Positions 1 to 8,291 of a stretch of 64,000 nt of DNA are shown piece after piece. The stretch comes from Dictyoglomus turgidum DSM 6724 (GTDB lineage Bacteria; Dictyoglomota; Dictyoglomia; Dictyoglomales; Dictyoglomaceae), in contig NC_011661.1 of NCBI RefSeq assembly GCF_000021645.1, positions 1,396,723-1,460,722 of the forward strand, in the 5' to 3' direction. The number at the start of each line of letters is the position of its first letter. Position 1 is the stretch's first letter. The notes beneath the pieces were generated by a model, which was not told where the DNA came from, ran no database searches, and was given only the letters and a program-made list of their open reading frames with translations. A program made the position numbers and the translations under genes.

Positions 1-738
1 TCCATTCTTCCATGCTTGCTCTACTATAAGATCAAAAAGCTCTTTAGCCCTTATCCTCTTAACCACTTCTTTATTCCGAGGATTTATAAGAGAAAATTCT
101 TCATCATTCAACACTGCCTCCATAAAACCATCAGTTACAGCTACAGAAATATTAAAATTAGAAAGGACACCTTCTTGATCCTTACAGGTTACAAATTCCC
201 AGATATCAGGGTGGTCTACCCGAAGAATTCCCATATTAGCCCCTCTTCTAACACCACCCTGTTTTATAGTATCTGTTGCCGCATCATATACTTTCATAAA
301 ACTAACCGGTCCTGAAGCTATTCCTCCTGTACTTCTAACGATATCTCCCTTAGGACGAATTTTAGAAAAGGAGAAACCTGTACCTCCACCTGACTGATGT
401 ATTAAAGCTGCATACTTCAGGCCATCAAAGATACTCACTAAGGAATCTTCAATAGGTATTACAAAACATGCTGAAAGTTGGCCTAAAGGCCTTCCTGCAT
501 TCATCAAAGTAGGAGAATTTGGTAAAAACTCCAGAGAAGACATCATTTCATAAAAGATATCTTTTACAGCTTCTACATCTGCATTAGGATCATAAATCAA
601 ATCCACCTTTGCAATGGTCTCTGCTACTCTTTCAAACATCTCCTCAGGAGTCTCAATTACATTACCATTCTCATCCTTTTTCAGATACCTTTTCTCAAGA
701 ATCATTAATGCTTGTTCAGTTAATTCAACTTTTTTCAT
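1..738 (-). CDS. nrdJ: Adenosylcobalamin-dependent (class II) ribonucleotide reductase, N-terminal part
   Basis: Reduces ribonucleotides to deoxyribonucleotides using adenosylcobalamin. The gene runs off the left edge, so only the first 246 codons are present. The translation contains [12 protein letters not shown], the substrate-binding stretch QLSACFVIP with its redox cysteine, [18 protein letters not shown] and [15 protein letters not shown], all typical of class I/II large subunits; the close match to NrdJ favours class II. The ATG overlaps the upstream TGA as ATGA, so translation is probably coupled to the preceding ligase/TPR gene. Requirement for B12 fits the importer at 52779-55398. 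Seen: motifs and truncation. Inferred: class II rather than class I, because the C-terminal half is outside the window. Confidence 0.9.
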   Translation of the reverse strand, partial: MKKVELTEQALMILEKRYLKKDENGNVIETPEEMFERVAETIAKVDLIYDPNADVEAVKDIFYEMMSSLEFLPNSPTLMNAGRPLGQLSACFVIPIEDSLVSIFDGLKYAALIHQSGGGTGFSFSKIRPKGDIVRSTGGIASGPVSFMKVYDAATDTIKQGGVRRGANMGILRVDHPDIWEFVTCKDQEGVLSNFNISVAVTDGFMEAVLNDEEFSLINPRNKEVVKRIRAKELFDLIVEQAWKNG

Positions 739-3347
739 TGTCTCCTCTCCTTTTTAAGCTCCTCTAATTTATTTTTCAATTCTCTTAAATTTGCATCATT
801 AGGAGCGTATTTTAACCCTTCATTTAACACAACTTCTGCAGAAAATAGATCTCCTTTTTGAAGATAGGCATAGACCAAATTTCCGTAAGCTTGTACATAA
901 TCTTTTTTAGTTTCTAAAGCTTTTTTAAACCATAAGATAGCCTCATCATATCTGCCTGACATAAAAAGAACTGCTCCTATATTATTCATAATCTCAGGAG
1001 AATTAGGCTTAAGTTCAAGAGCCTTCTTAAAATAATCAAAAGCCGAGTTATAATCCTTATTCTTGTAAGCTTCAAGCCCCCTTTGGATATAAACTCTCTC
1101 ATCTATTTTTATTTCTTTAAGTTTGTCCTCTTTACCCAGTTGTTTATAAATGACTCTCAAGAGCTCTAAAGCATTTGAGTAGGTAGGGTCAATATTCAAA
1201 CTTTTCAAAAGATATTCCTCTGCCTTATTTAAGTCACCTAATCTGTACATAACTAATCCAAGGTTAAATAATATATTTTTATCATTAGGATTTATGCTCA
1301 AAAGTCTTTCGTAAATTTCTTTAGCTTTTTCAAAATCTCCCTCTTGGAAATAAAATTTTGCAGCGTAGCTTGCTGCCTCAACATGGTAAGAATCTATCTC
1401 AAGAATTCTTTCAGCTATCTCGAGAGCCTTCTCTTCATTCTTCAAATCAGTAGAATACATTTTCAATAGATTTTCCATAGGAGGAACACAATATCTATCA
1501 TAGGATAAAGCCTCATTTAAATATTCTTCCGCTTTTTTAATTAGGGTCTCATCTTTTCTTCCTAGATAATGGTAAGCTTGAGCATAAAAAGCTCCCACAA
1601 GATTATAGGTTAACGACTTATAATAAGCATTTTCCAAAAGTCCTTTAATATGGCTCTCTCCCTTTATGAAAGCCTCCTTTTTAATATCCTCATTTTCAGC
1701 CCCTCCCATAATCCCTAAATATGCTTTTATTACTGCCTCATGAAAAGCTGTTTCTTGAGGGCGTAATTTTATTGCCTCCTCTAATATGGCAGCTGCCCTT
1801 CCAACCTCGCCAGAATTTATATAGTCCAATCCATATCTATAATAAATTTCTGCTCTAAAAAATTGCAAAGAGAACTTTATACTGAAAATACTTACGAAGA
1901 TACACAATATTAGAATAAATAATCTAGCCAAAGAAGAAAGAGAAACTTCCCATACAGAATCTTTCTTTTCCAGCTTAAAAAATATCATAATAAAGGCGGT
2001 CAATATCCAGAAGTATAGATAAGTCGCAGATAAACCAAAAAGAACAAGTCCCTGCACCAAAAAAGAGATCCATCCTGTAAGAGCTCCTAAGAAAAGAATT
2101 CTATTTTCGGGATTAATATGGTGGTAATTTTTAATACTATAGAAGAAAACACTCACTATGATAAAAATAAAGGAGAATAAACCAAAAAGACCTTGAGGAA
2201 AGAGTATATCTAAAAATTCATTATGCTCTCTATCAGGATATCCCTTTCCTCTATCATATCTTGCTAAATCTAAGGATTTGTAAGGGGTGAAATTAAAGGA
2301 AAAGGTTTCTGGACCTAATCCATATATTATTCTTGGCGATTTTAAAATCTTATCTTCAAAAAGTCTTACACTATCTCTCCAAGTCAAGACCCTTGGGTTT
2401 TGTTGAGTTACTCCGAGGCCAGCTCCTATACTTTCAAATCTCTCTTTAAGAGAAAATAACCCTACATCCTTTCTCTCAAGGTACAACTTTGTTTCACTGA
2501 TATAAAAAATACCAACAGTAAAGCCTAAACCTAAAACTAAAGCCAAGGTTATTATCTTGTTTTTAGAAGTAAAGAATTTTTTCTCTTTCAACAACACAAA
2601 AGCGTAATAAAATATAATCCCAACCAAAAAAGCAACCCAAGCACCACGAGTATAACTTCCAAGAAGAACTAAAAAAGATAGTAAAAATAAAAAATAAAGA
2701 GAAATCTTCAAACATAAGTTTTTTACCTGATATATTAGAGCCAAAATAAGAGGCATCACCATTACCAAGAAGTGTCCCAAAAAATCAGCATGTCCCAAAG
2801 TGGAAATTATTCTTGATTCTGTTCTTACTCTCTCATACCAAGGCATTAATCTATACAGTTGCAATGCTCCAAAGAAGTCAACAACAACTGTAGTAATAAC
2901 AATAGTCCAATAGAAATATCTTAATTCTGTATGAGTTTCTATAACATCGTAAAGAAGAAAAAAAGTAGCAAAATAGAAAAAATAAGTTAAAAATCCCATT
3001 TGTCTCATGTATGAACCAAAGAAACTCAAGTAGAAGTTAGTAGAAAATATGGTAGATAAACCCCAAGAGATTAAGAATAGAAAAATTCCAGCAGAAACAA
3101 TTTTGGGAGGTAATCTCAATCTTTTATTTAAAATATACGTCCAAACAGCCCATAACAACAAAGCAAAGCTGCCCAATACTCTAATAAGGGTTACCTTAGG
3201 TATCTCAGATATATCGTGTAATTTAAGAAAAATAGGTTGTGCAATAGGAACTAAAAAGACCATTAAAAGCAAAAAAGCAAAAACAAACAATCTCAAATAA
3301 TGATTTAATGTGATATCTTTATTATTCCTAATAACTCTTTTATTCAT
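735..3347 (-). CDS. O-antigen ligase-like polytopic membrane protein with C-terminal TPR repeats
   Basis: The first ~450 residues carry about ten to twelve hydrophobic segments and a Wzy_C/O-antigen-ligase-like periplasmic region ([28 protein letters not shown]). The rest is a long run of tetratricopeptide repeats (for example [20 protein letters not shown] and [20 protein letters not shown]). Such proteins join or polymerise glycans at the outer face of the inner membrane; the acceptor is unknown here. Start: ATG at 3347 (MNKRVI), preceded by GGGGTAGGAAAAAA. The frame opens further upstream at a TTG (3419), but that TTG is the first half of a TTGACA -35 box. Length is about 870 aa. It overlaps nrdJ by 4 nt. 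Confidence 0.8.
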   Translation of the reverse strand: MNKRVIRNNKDITLNHYLRLFVFAFLLLMVFLVPIAQPIFLKLHDISEIPKVTLIRVLGSFALLLWAVWTYILNKRLRLPPKIVSAGIFLFLISWGLSTIFSTNFYLSFFGSYMRQMGFLTYFFYFATFFLLYDVIETHTELRYFYWTIVITTVVVDFFGALQLYRLMPWYERVRTESRIISTLGHADFLGHFLVMVMPLILALIYQVKNLCLKISLYFLFLLSFLVLLGSYTRGAWVAFLVGIIFYYAFVLLKEKKFFTSKNKIITLALVLGLGFTVGIFYISETKLYLERKDVGLFSLKERFESIGAGLGVTQQNPRVLTWRDSVRLFEDKILKSPRIIYGLGPETFSFNFTPYKSLDLARYDRGKGYPDREHNEFLDILFPQGLFGLFSFIFIIVSVFFYSIKNYHHINPENRILFLGALTGWISFLVQGLVLFGLSATYLYFWILTAFIMIFFKLEKKDSVWEVSLSSLARLFILILCIFVSIFSIKFSLQFFRAEIYYRYGLDYINSGEVGRAAAILEEAIKLRPQETAFHEAVIKAYLGIMGGAENEDIKKEAFIKGESHIKGLLENAYYKSLTYNLVGAFYAQAYHYLGRKDETLIKKAEEYLNEALSYDRYCVPPMENLLKMYSTDLKNEEKALEIAERILEIDSYHVEAASYAAKFYFQEGDFEKAKEIYERLLSINPNDKNILFNLGLVMYRLGDLNKAEEYLLKSLNIDPTYSNALELLRVIYKQLGKEDKLKEIKIDERVYIQRGLEAYKNKDYNSAFDYFKKALELKPNSPEIMNNIGAVLFMSGRYDEAILWFKKALETKKDYVQAYGNLVYAYLQKGDLFSAEVVLNEGLKYAPNDANLRELKNKLEELKKERRQ

Positions 3348-3390
3348 TTTTTTCCTACCCCTCAAGGATTTATTTATGACATGTCTATAA

Positions 3391-3419
3391 AGTCTAACAA
3401 CCTTTAAAAAGCTTGTCAA
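3391..3419 (-). promoter_or_regulatory. Promoter for ligase/TPR-nrdJ operon
   Basis: On the minus strand, TTGACA (3414-3419), a 17-nt spacer and TAGACT (3391-3396) precede the ATG at 3347, leaving a leader of about 35 nt. The -35 is a perfect consensus and the -10 matches at 4 of 6 positions. It shares its -35 bases with the divergent pfp promoter. Confidence 0.55.
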
Positions 3420-3441
3420 TTTTTATTCTAAATAATAAAAT
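3413..3441 (+). promoter_or_regulatory. Promoter for PPi-type phosphofructokinase
   Basis: TTGTCA (3413-3418), a 17-nt spacer and TAAAAT (3436-3441) lie upstream of the ATG at 3483. Both hexamers match consensus at 5 of 6 positions. The -35 overlaps the -35 of the divergent promoter base for base. Confidence 0.55.
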
Positions 3442-3482
3442 CATAATTAATCAAAAAAAACTCTTAAAAAGGAGGAGGAAAA

Positions 3483-4523
3483 ATGAGCAAAATGCGCATT
3501 GGTGTACTAACAGGTGGAGGAGATTGTCCAGGATTAAATCCAGCTATTCGTGGGATCGTAATGAGGGCATTGGATTACGGGGATGAAGTTATAGGTCTAA
3601 AATATGGATGGGCTGGACTTATCAAAGCAGATACGATGCCATTATCCTTGGATATAGTGGAGGATATTCTTGAAGTTGGTGGAACAATTCTTGGAAGTTC
3701 GAGAACAAATCCTTTTAAAAAGGAAGAAGACGTCCAAAAATGTATTGAAAACTTTAAAAAATTAAACTTAGACGCCTTAATAGCCATAGGTGGTGAGGAT
3801 ACCCTTGGAGTTGCATCAAAATTTAGTAAACTTGGTCTTCCCATGATTGGTGTTCCAAAGACCATTGATAAGGACTTAGAAGAGACTGATTATACCCTTG
3901 GTTTTGATACTGCCGTTGAGGTAGTTGTTGATGCAATTAAAAGACTTAGAGATACTGCAAGATCTCATGCCAGAGTTATTGTGGTAGAAATAATGGGGAG
4001 ACATGCAGGATGGTTAGCCCTTTATGGAGGACTTGCAGGTGGCGCAGATTATATCTTAATTCCTGAAGTAGAACCAAATCTTGAAGATCTCTACAACCAT
4101 ATAAGAAAACTCTACGCCAGAGGAAGAAATCATGCAGTTGTAGCCATTGCAGAGGGAGTACAACTTCCAGGCTTTACCTATCAAAAAGGTCAAGAAGGAA
4201 TGGTCGATGCCTTTGGTCATATCCGCTTAGGTGGTGTAGGAAATGTTCTTGCTGAAGAGATACAGAAAAACTTAGGAATTGAGACTAGAGCGGTAATTTT
4301 AAGCCATCTTCAAAGGGGTGGAAGTCCCTCAATAAGAGATAGAATCATGGGACTTCTTCTTGGTAAAAAAGCTGTAGATTTGGTACATGAAGGAAAATCC
4401 GGACTATTTGTAGCTGTAAAAGGAAATGATTTAGTACCAGTAGATATAACCCTGATTGAAGGAAAGACAAAGAATGTTGATCCAGAATTTTATGAAAGTG
4501 TAAAGACATTCTTTAATAAGTAA
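3483..4523 (+). CDS. pfp: Phosphofructokinase, PPi-dependent type
   Basis: Phosphorylates fructose-6-phosphate to fructose-1,6-bisphosphate; 346 aa, normal group A PFK length. GGGDCPGLNPAIRG is at residues 11-24. The phosphoryl-donor residues are diagnostic: GGEDT (103-107) has Asp where ATP enzymes have Gly (E. coli 104), and PKTID (125-129) has Lys where ATP enzymes have Gly (E. coli 124). Both are hallmarks of PPi use; Asp129 is the expected catalytic base. A PPi-dependent PFK has, as I recall, been characterised from Dictyoglomus. Start ATG follows AAGGAGGAGGAAAA. Monocistronic, with its own promoter and terminator. The reaction is reversible, so it may also serve gluconeogenesis (inference). 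Confidence 0.93.
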   Translation: MSKMRIGVLTGGGDCPGLNPAIRGIVMRALDYGDEVIGLKYGWAGLIKADTMPLSLDIVEDILEVGGTILGSSRTNPFKKEEDVQKCIENFKKLNLDALIAIGGEDTLGVASKFSKLGLPMIGVPKTIDKDLEETDYTLGFDTAVEVVVDAIKRLRDTARSHARVIVVEIMGRHAGWLALYGGLAGGADYILIPEVEPNLEDLYNHIRKLYARGRNHAVVAIAEGVQLPGFTYQKGQEGMVDAFGHIRLGGVGNVLAEEIQKNLGIETRAVILSHLQRGGSPSIRDRIMGLLLGKKAVDLVHEGKSGLFVAVKGNDLVPVDITLIEGKTKNVDPEFYESVKTFFNK

Positions 4524-4528
4524 AAAAT

Positions 4529-4984
4529 TTAAGAAGAGGAGGGTTTGTGCCCTCCTCTTTTTTTTCTATAAGTTGTTACTATTTTCTTTACAACAAGATA
4601 AGAAATTACTGAAAATGTAGTTGATACAATAAAGTTTCCCAATAAATAGGATATGGCAAAAACCTTAAAGCTTCCCCTCTCAAACCCTCGCCATTCAAAC
4701 TTACCAGTTAAAATAAAATCTCCTACAAAATAACTCAAAGCCCAAAAGAATGGAGAGGTAAAATAATTCATTATAAAAGTTCCAAGTAGCCCTGCTAAAT
4801 AATTTAGTTTGAAAATATAAGAAATCAATATCACTAAGATTCCTCCAACCCCAAAGGTTGGAAAAATACCTATAAAAACGCCTATACTAAAACTTAAAGC
4901 GATTTTTTCAGGTGGATCTTTAAATCTGAGTAACTTAAGATAGATATACCTAAGAAGACTCTTGAGATTTCTTCTCTTCTTCAT
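4529..4984 (-). CDS. DUF2062 membrane protein
   Basis: 151 aa with a basic N-terminus (MKKRRNLKSLLRYIYLKLLR), the DUF2062 signature PPEKIALSFSIGVFIGIFPTFG and about three to four hydrophobic segments. Family members are small membrane proteins of unknown biochemical role, sometimes found near lipid or glycan genes. The gene starts 35 nt inside the end of the HIT gene, so the two are probably cotranscribed and translationally coupled. Its last codons (RGGHKPSSS) are the sequence of the convergent terminator hairpin, so its C-terminal tail is constrained by that structure. Function is not known. Confidence 0.8.
   Translation of the reverse strand: MKKRRNLKSLLRYIYLKLLRFKDPPEKIALSFSIGVFIGIFPTFGVGGILVILISYIFKLNYLAGLLGTFIMNYFTSPFFWALSYFVGDFILTGKFEWRGFERGSFKVFAISYLLGNFIVSTTFSVISYLVVKKIVTTYRKKRGGHKPSSS
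4536..4565. terminator. Intrinsic terminator between convergent genes
   Basis: Perfect 8-bp stem GAGGAGGG/CCCTCCTC (4536-4543 and 4550-4557), 6-nt loop, then eight T on the plus strand. It ends pfp. On the minus strand the same hairpin lies inside the last codons of the DUF2062 gene and is followed by a broken T-run (TTCTTAAATTTTTT), so it may act in both directions. Confidence 0.85.
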
Positions 4985-5468
4985 ATAGTCTATCTAAAAC
5001 TGGCTTTAGTTTTTTATATGTACTCTGCAAGTCTTCAGGAATTACCTTTGTTTCACCTAAAACAAACATGAAGTTAGTATCCCCATTCCACCTTGGAACT
5101 ACGTGCATATGCAAATGTTCAGCTATTCCTGCTCCAGCTACTTCTCCTATGTTGAAACCTATATTAAACCCGTGAGGATTCATAGTCTCTTTTAAAGCTT
5201 TGACAGACAATTGAAGAAATCTCATCATTTCCATAAGAGTTTCAGTATCCAATTTAGTAATATCATTGGTATGTTCATAAGGCACAATCATGAGATGTCC
5301 GTTATTGTAAGGATATAGATTCAATATGATAAAATTAAACCTTCCCCTCAACAGAATTAGATTTTCTTCGTCTTTATTTTCTAAAAGTTTTTTACAAAAA
5401 ATACAGTCCTTTTCTTTCTCTGATACAACATACTTTATCCTCCAAGGACAAAATAACCTTTTCACCAA
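4950..5468 (-). CDS. HIT-family nucleotide hydrolase/phosphorylase
   Basis: 172 aa. The histidine triad HLHMHV at residues 118-123 is intact, preceded by NIGEVAGAGIAEH and followed by VPRW. DCIFC (21-25) is the usual N-terminal cysteine pair, and FCPWRIKYV resembles the WAPWRxxYV opening of Ap4A-phosphorylase-like HIT proteins. The likely role is hydrolysis or phosphorolysis of dinucleoside polyphosphates or nucleotide adducts; the substrate cannot be told from sequence. Start is ambiguous: TTG at 5468 or the adjacent GTG at 5465, both served by AGGGGG. It heads a two-gene unit with DUF2062. Confidence 0.85.
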   Translation of the reverse strand: MVKRLFCPWRIKYVVSEKEKDCIFCKKLLENKDEENLILLRGRFNFIILNLYPYNNGHLMIVPYEHTNDITKLDTETLMEMMRFLQLSVKALKETMNPHGFNIGFNIGEVAGAGIAEHLHMHVVPRWNGDTNFMFVLGETKVIPEDLQSTYKKLKPVLDRLYEEEKKSQESS

Positions 5469-5500
5469 AGATTTCCCCCTTCTTCAATTGGATTTAGATC

Positions 5501-5530
5501 TTGACAAAAGCTTATACTAAAAGTTATCAT
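5501..5530 (+). promoter_or_regulatory. tRNA-Leu promoter
   Basis: TTGACA (5501-5506), an 18-nt spacer and TATCAT (5525-5530), with the tRNA 5' end 12 nt further on. The perfect -35 and short leader are as expected for a stable RNA gene. Confidence 0.7.
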
Positions 5531-5541
5531 TTATCAAGAGT

Positions 5542-5631
5542 GCCGAAGTGGCGGAATTGGCAGACGCGCCAGACTCAAAATCTGGTGGGTGGGTGACACC
5601 CGTGCCGGTTCGACTCCGGCCTTCGGCACCA
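5542..5631 (+). tRNA. tRNA-Leu (anticodon CAA)
   Basis: Acceptor stem GCCGAAG/CTTCGGC, anticodon stem CCAGA/TCTGG with loop CTCAAAA (anticodon CAA, reads UUG), a long class II variable arm (GGGTGGGTGACACCC region), T arm GCCGG-TTCGACT-CCGGC, discriminator A, and an encoded CCA at 5629-5631. Confidence 0.97.
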
Positions 5632-5636
5632 ATAGT

Positions 5637-6596
5637 CTACCACAAACATTCCACCTCCCAATAAAGTTCCGGTGGAACTCTCTTCTTATATTTTGATACT
5701 TCTTCAAGGGAAATAGGAACAGGGGAATTCTTTTGCCATCCTATCATTACTCCGCCTTCCCCATTAAGAAGTCTCTTTATAGCTTCTACCCCCATAAAGG
5801 TAGCCATATTTCTATCAAAAACCGAGGGTGAACCCCCTCTTTGAATATGCCCGAGAACAACTATTCTTGTAGAAATTCCAAGCTTATCCTCAATCTGCTT
5901 ACCTATAAAATAGGCACTTCCAACACCTTCTGCTACTACAATAATATTGTGTCTCTTTTTCCTTTTTTGCCTTTCTCTCAGTTTTTCTGTAATATATGGA
6001 AAATCAATAGGAACTTCTGGAATAAGAATTATATCTGCACCACTAACAAGTCCTGAAGTAAAGGCTATGAAGCCACACTCTCTACCCATGACCTCAATAA
6101 CAAAGGTTCTTTCGTGAGCTGCGGCTGTATCTCTAATTTTGTTTATCGCATCTATTACATTGTTGCAGGCAGTATCAAAACCTATAGAAAAATCAGTACC
6201 CCACACATCATTATCAATACTGCCAGGAATTCCCACCACATTTATACCCTTTTTAAAAAGATCATAGGCACCCTTAAGAGAACCTTCTCCTCCGATCACT
6301 ATTAAAGCGTCTAATCCATGTTTTTCCATATTTTCAATGGCTTTCTTCTGACCTTCTTCTTCTCTAAACTCATCCGATCTTGCAGTACGTAAGATAGTAC
6401 CACCTTTTTGAACTATCTCGCTTACATCATCTCTTGATAATACCTTAAATTCCCCCTCAATTAAACCCTGATATCCCCTCTCTATCCCTATAATTTCTAT
6501 TCCCTTAGATATTCCAAACCTTACAATAGCCCTTATAGCAGAATTCATTCCAGGAGCATCTCCACCACTTGTAAGCACTCCAATTCTTCTAATCAT
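5637..6596 (-). CDS. pfkA: 6-phosphofructokinase, ATP-dependent type
   Basis: 319 aa, the canonical length of bacterial ATP-PFK. N-terminal GVLTSGGDAPGMNSAIRA (7-24). The donor-site residues are ATP-like: GGEGS (102-106) with Gly at the E. coli 104 position, and PGSIDND (124-130) with Gly at the 124 position; Asp128 is the catalytic base. MGRECGFIA and GHIQRGGSPSVFDR are also conserved. It is the last gene of the run dnaE-accD-accA-pfkA, with its ATG overlapping the accA TGA (ATGA). This contrasts with the PPi-type enzyme 1.1 kb away. An ATP-committed, allosterically controlled glycolytic role is an inference. Confidence 0.95.
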   Translation of the reverse strand: MIRRIGVLTSGGDAPGMNSAIRAIVRFGISKGIEIIGIERGYQGLIEGEFKVLSRDDVSEIVQKGGTILRTARSDEFREEEGQKKAIENMEKHGLDALIVIGGEGSLKGAYDLFKKGINVVGIPGSIDNDVWGTDFSIGFDTACNNVIDAINKIRDTAAAHERTFVIEVMGRECGFIAFTSGLVSGADIILIPEVPIDFPYITEKLRERQKRKKRHNIIVVAEGVGSAYFIGKQIEDKLGISTRIVVLGHIQRGGSPSVFDRNMATFMGVEAIKRLLNGEGGVMIGWQKNSPVPISLEEVSKYKKRVPPELYWEVECLW

Positions 6597-7411
6597 TTTT
6601 CTTCCTCCTCAACAAATCTACCATAACTCCTCAATTTTATCCATCTTTCTTCAAGAAGGACTCTTGTCTCTTTATTTTTATACTTCTTCAAAACTCTACT
6701 TAACGCTTTTCTTAGATTTTCGACAGTACCAAGGAAATCCTCATGAGCTCCACCATTAGGCTCTGGAATAATTTCATCTACAAGTCCTAATTTCAAAAGA
6801 TCTTCAGAAGTAATCTTTAAAGCCTCAGCAGCTTCGGGAGCCTTAGAAGAATCTCTAAATAAGATAGAAGCACATCCTTCAGGAGAGATTACAGAATAAT
6901 AAGCGTTCTCAAGAATCATAATATAATCTCCAACACCTATTCCCAAAGCTCCTCCACTTCCGCCCTCACTTAAAACTACTACAATTATGGGTGTTTCTAA
7001 GAGGGACATTTCTTTTAAATTATTAGCAATTGCCCAAGCCTGTCCCCTTTCTTCTGCCCCTATTCCTGGATAAGCTCCAGCAGTATCAATAAAAGAGATA
7101 ACAGGCAGAGAAAATTTTTCTGCCAACTTCATAACTCTCAAAGCCTTCCTATATCCTTCTGGATGGGGCATACCAAAATTTCTTTTCATCTTCTCTTGAA
7201 TAGACTTTCCCTTCTCCTGTCCTATAATAACTACACTCTCATTTTCAAAACTTCCAAAACCAGCAATTATTGCAGGATCATCTCCAAAAAGTCTATCACC
7301 ATGAAGTTCTAAAAAATTATCAAAAAGCTCATTCAAAAAATCAGTAAAAGTAGGTCTTTTAGGATGCCTCGCTATTAAGATTCTCTCCCATGGCGACAGC
7401 TTATTTACCAT
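6593..7411 (-). CDS. accA: Acetyl-CoA carboxylase carboxyltransferase alpha subunit
   Basis: Forms malonyl-CoA with AccD in fatty acid synthesis. Recognised from ARHPKRPTFTDF, LHGDRLFGDDPAI, MPHPEGYRKALRVMKLAEKF, FIDTAGAYPGIGAEERGQ and LSEGGSGGALGIGVGD. Start chosen at ATG 7411 (MVNKLSPW), which has GGAGGAAGG just upstream; an ATG at 7423 has no ribosome site. About 272 aa, somewhat shorter than E. coli AccA (319) because the N-terminal helical region is reduced. The start overlaps the accD TAA. No accB or accC is in the window. Confidence 0.95.
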   Translation of the reverse strand: MVNKLSPWERILIARHPKRPTFTDFLNELFDNFLELHGDRLFGDDPAIIAGFGSFENESVVIIGQEKGKSIQEKMKRNFGMPHPEGYRKALRVMKLAEKFSLPVISFIDTAGAYPGIGAEERGQAWAIANNLKEMSLLETPIIVVVLSEGGSGGALGIGVGDYIMILENAYYSVISPEGCASILFRDSSKAPEAAEALKITSEDLLKLGLVDEIIPEPNGGAHEDFLGTVENLRKALSRVLKKYKNKETRVLLEERWIKLRSYGRFVEEEEK

Positions 7412-8247
7412 ACCTTCCTCCATAGGTGGTTTAGTATGGAATACAATACACTTTTAAGTTTCTTTCTTTCTACAACCATATCTATCATACCATGCTCTAA
7501 AAGAAATTCAGACTTTTGGAAACCCTCAGGAAGTTTCTGCTTTATTGTCTGCTCAATAACCCTTGGTCCTGTAAACCCAATTAAAGCTCCTGGTTCTGCA
7601 ATAATTACATCTCCAAGCGAACCAAAACTAGCAAGAACCCCCGCGGTAGAAGGATGAGTAAGAATGTTTATATAAGGTATCTTAGCTTTGCTAAGTCTCC
7701 CTATAGCTGCACTGGTCTTTGCCATTTGATAAAGCGAAAATAAACCTTCTTGCATTCTTGCTCCACCTGAGGCAATTACAGAGACCACAGGAAATTTATC
7801 AACTATTGCTCTTTCAACAACCCTCACTACTTTCTCTCCTACTACCGATCCCATACTTCCACCTATAAATCTAAAATCCATGACCATGATATAAATAGGA
7901 ATACCATTAACTTCTCCTTGTCCAGCAAGAATGGAATCTTTTAACCCTGTAGCTTCCTGAGCTTCCTTTAATCTCTGAGTATATGGCTTCGTATCAGTAA
8001 ATCCCAAAATATCAACTGGAGCAACATTCTTGTATATCTCTTTGAAAGTTCCATAGTCTATTAACAGATCTATTCTTTCCCATGCGGTCAACTGGTCATG
8101 ATAACCACATTTAATGCAAACTTTATAGTTCTCATTCCAATCTTTAGAGTATATAATTTGAGAACACTGAGGACATTTTATCCATAAACCATCAGGAATA
8201 TCTCTTGAGTTATTTTTCTCATCTTTTTTAAACCAATCCCTGAACAT
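7405..8247 (-). CDS. accD: Acetyl-CoA carboxylase carboxyltransferase beta subunit
   Basis: About 280 aa. An N-terminal zinc ribbon has two CxxC pairs (CPQC and CIKC), followed by the crotonase-fold carboxyltransferase with GQGEVNGIPIYIMVMDF, GGSMGSVVGEK, ASGGARMQEG and PSTAGVLASFGSLGD. Partner of AccA in the heterotetramer. Start is ATG 8247 (MFRDWFKK), preceded by AGGAGGGGAC; the frame extends 16 codons upstream, but that stretch has no ribosome site and overlaps dnaE. Directly downstream of dnaE (gap 44 nt), suggesting replication and lipid synthesis share a transcript. Confidence 0.95.
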   Translation of the reverse strand: MFRDWFKKDEKNNSRDIPDGLWIKCPQCSQIIYSKDWNENYKVCIKCGYHDQLTAWERIDLLIDYGTFKEIYKNVAPVDILGFTDTKPYTQRLKEAQEATGLKDSILAGQGEVNGIPIYIMVMDFRFIGGSMGSVVGEKVVRVVERAIVDKFPVVSVIASGGARMQEGLFSLYQMAKTSAAIGRLSKAKIPYINILTHPSTAGVLASFGSLGDVIIAEPGALIGFTGPRVIEQTIKQKLPEGFQKSEFLLEHGMIDMVVERKKLKSVLYSILNHLWRKVW

Positions 8248-8291
8248 GTCCCCTCCTAATAAAATACAAATTTTGATTATTTTACCATAAA

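Noticed and set aside
16-315. Plus-strand frame at the left edge
   Set aside because: It is antisense to the ribonucleotide reductase reading frame, which has strong motifs.
3348-3419. 24-codon upstream extension of the ligase/TPR gene
   Set aside because: It starts on the TTG of a perfect -35 box, and a good ribosome site precedes the downstream ATG.
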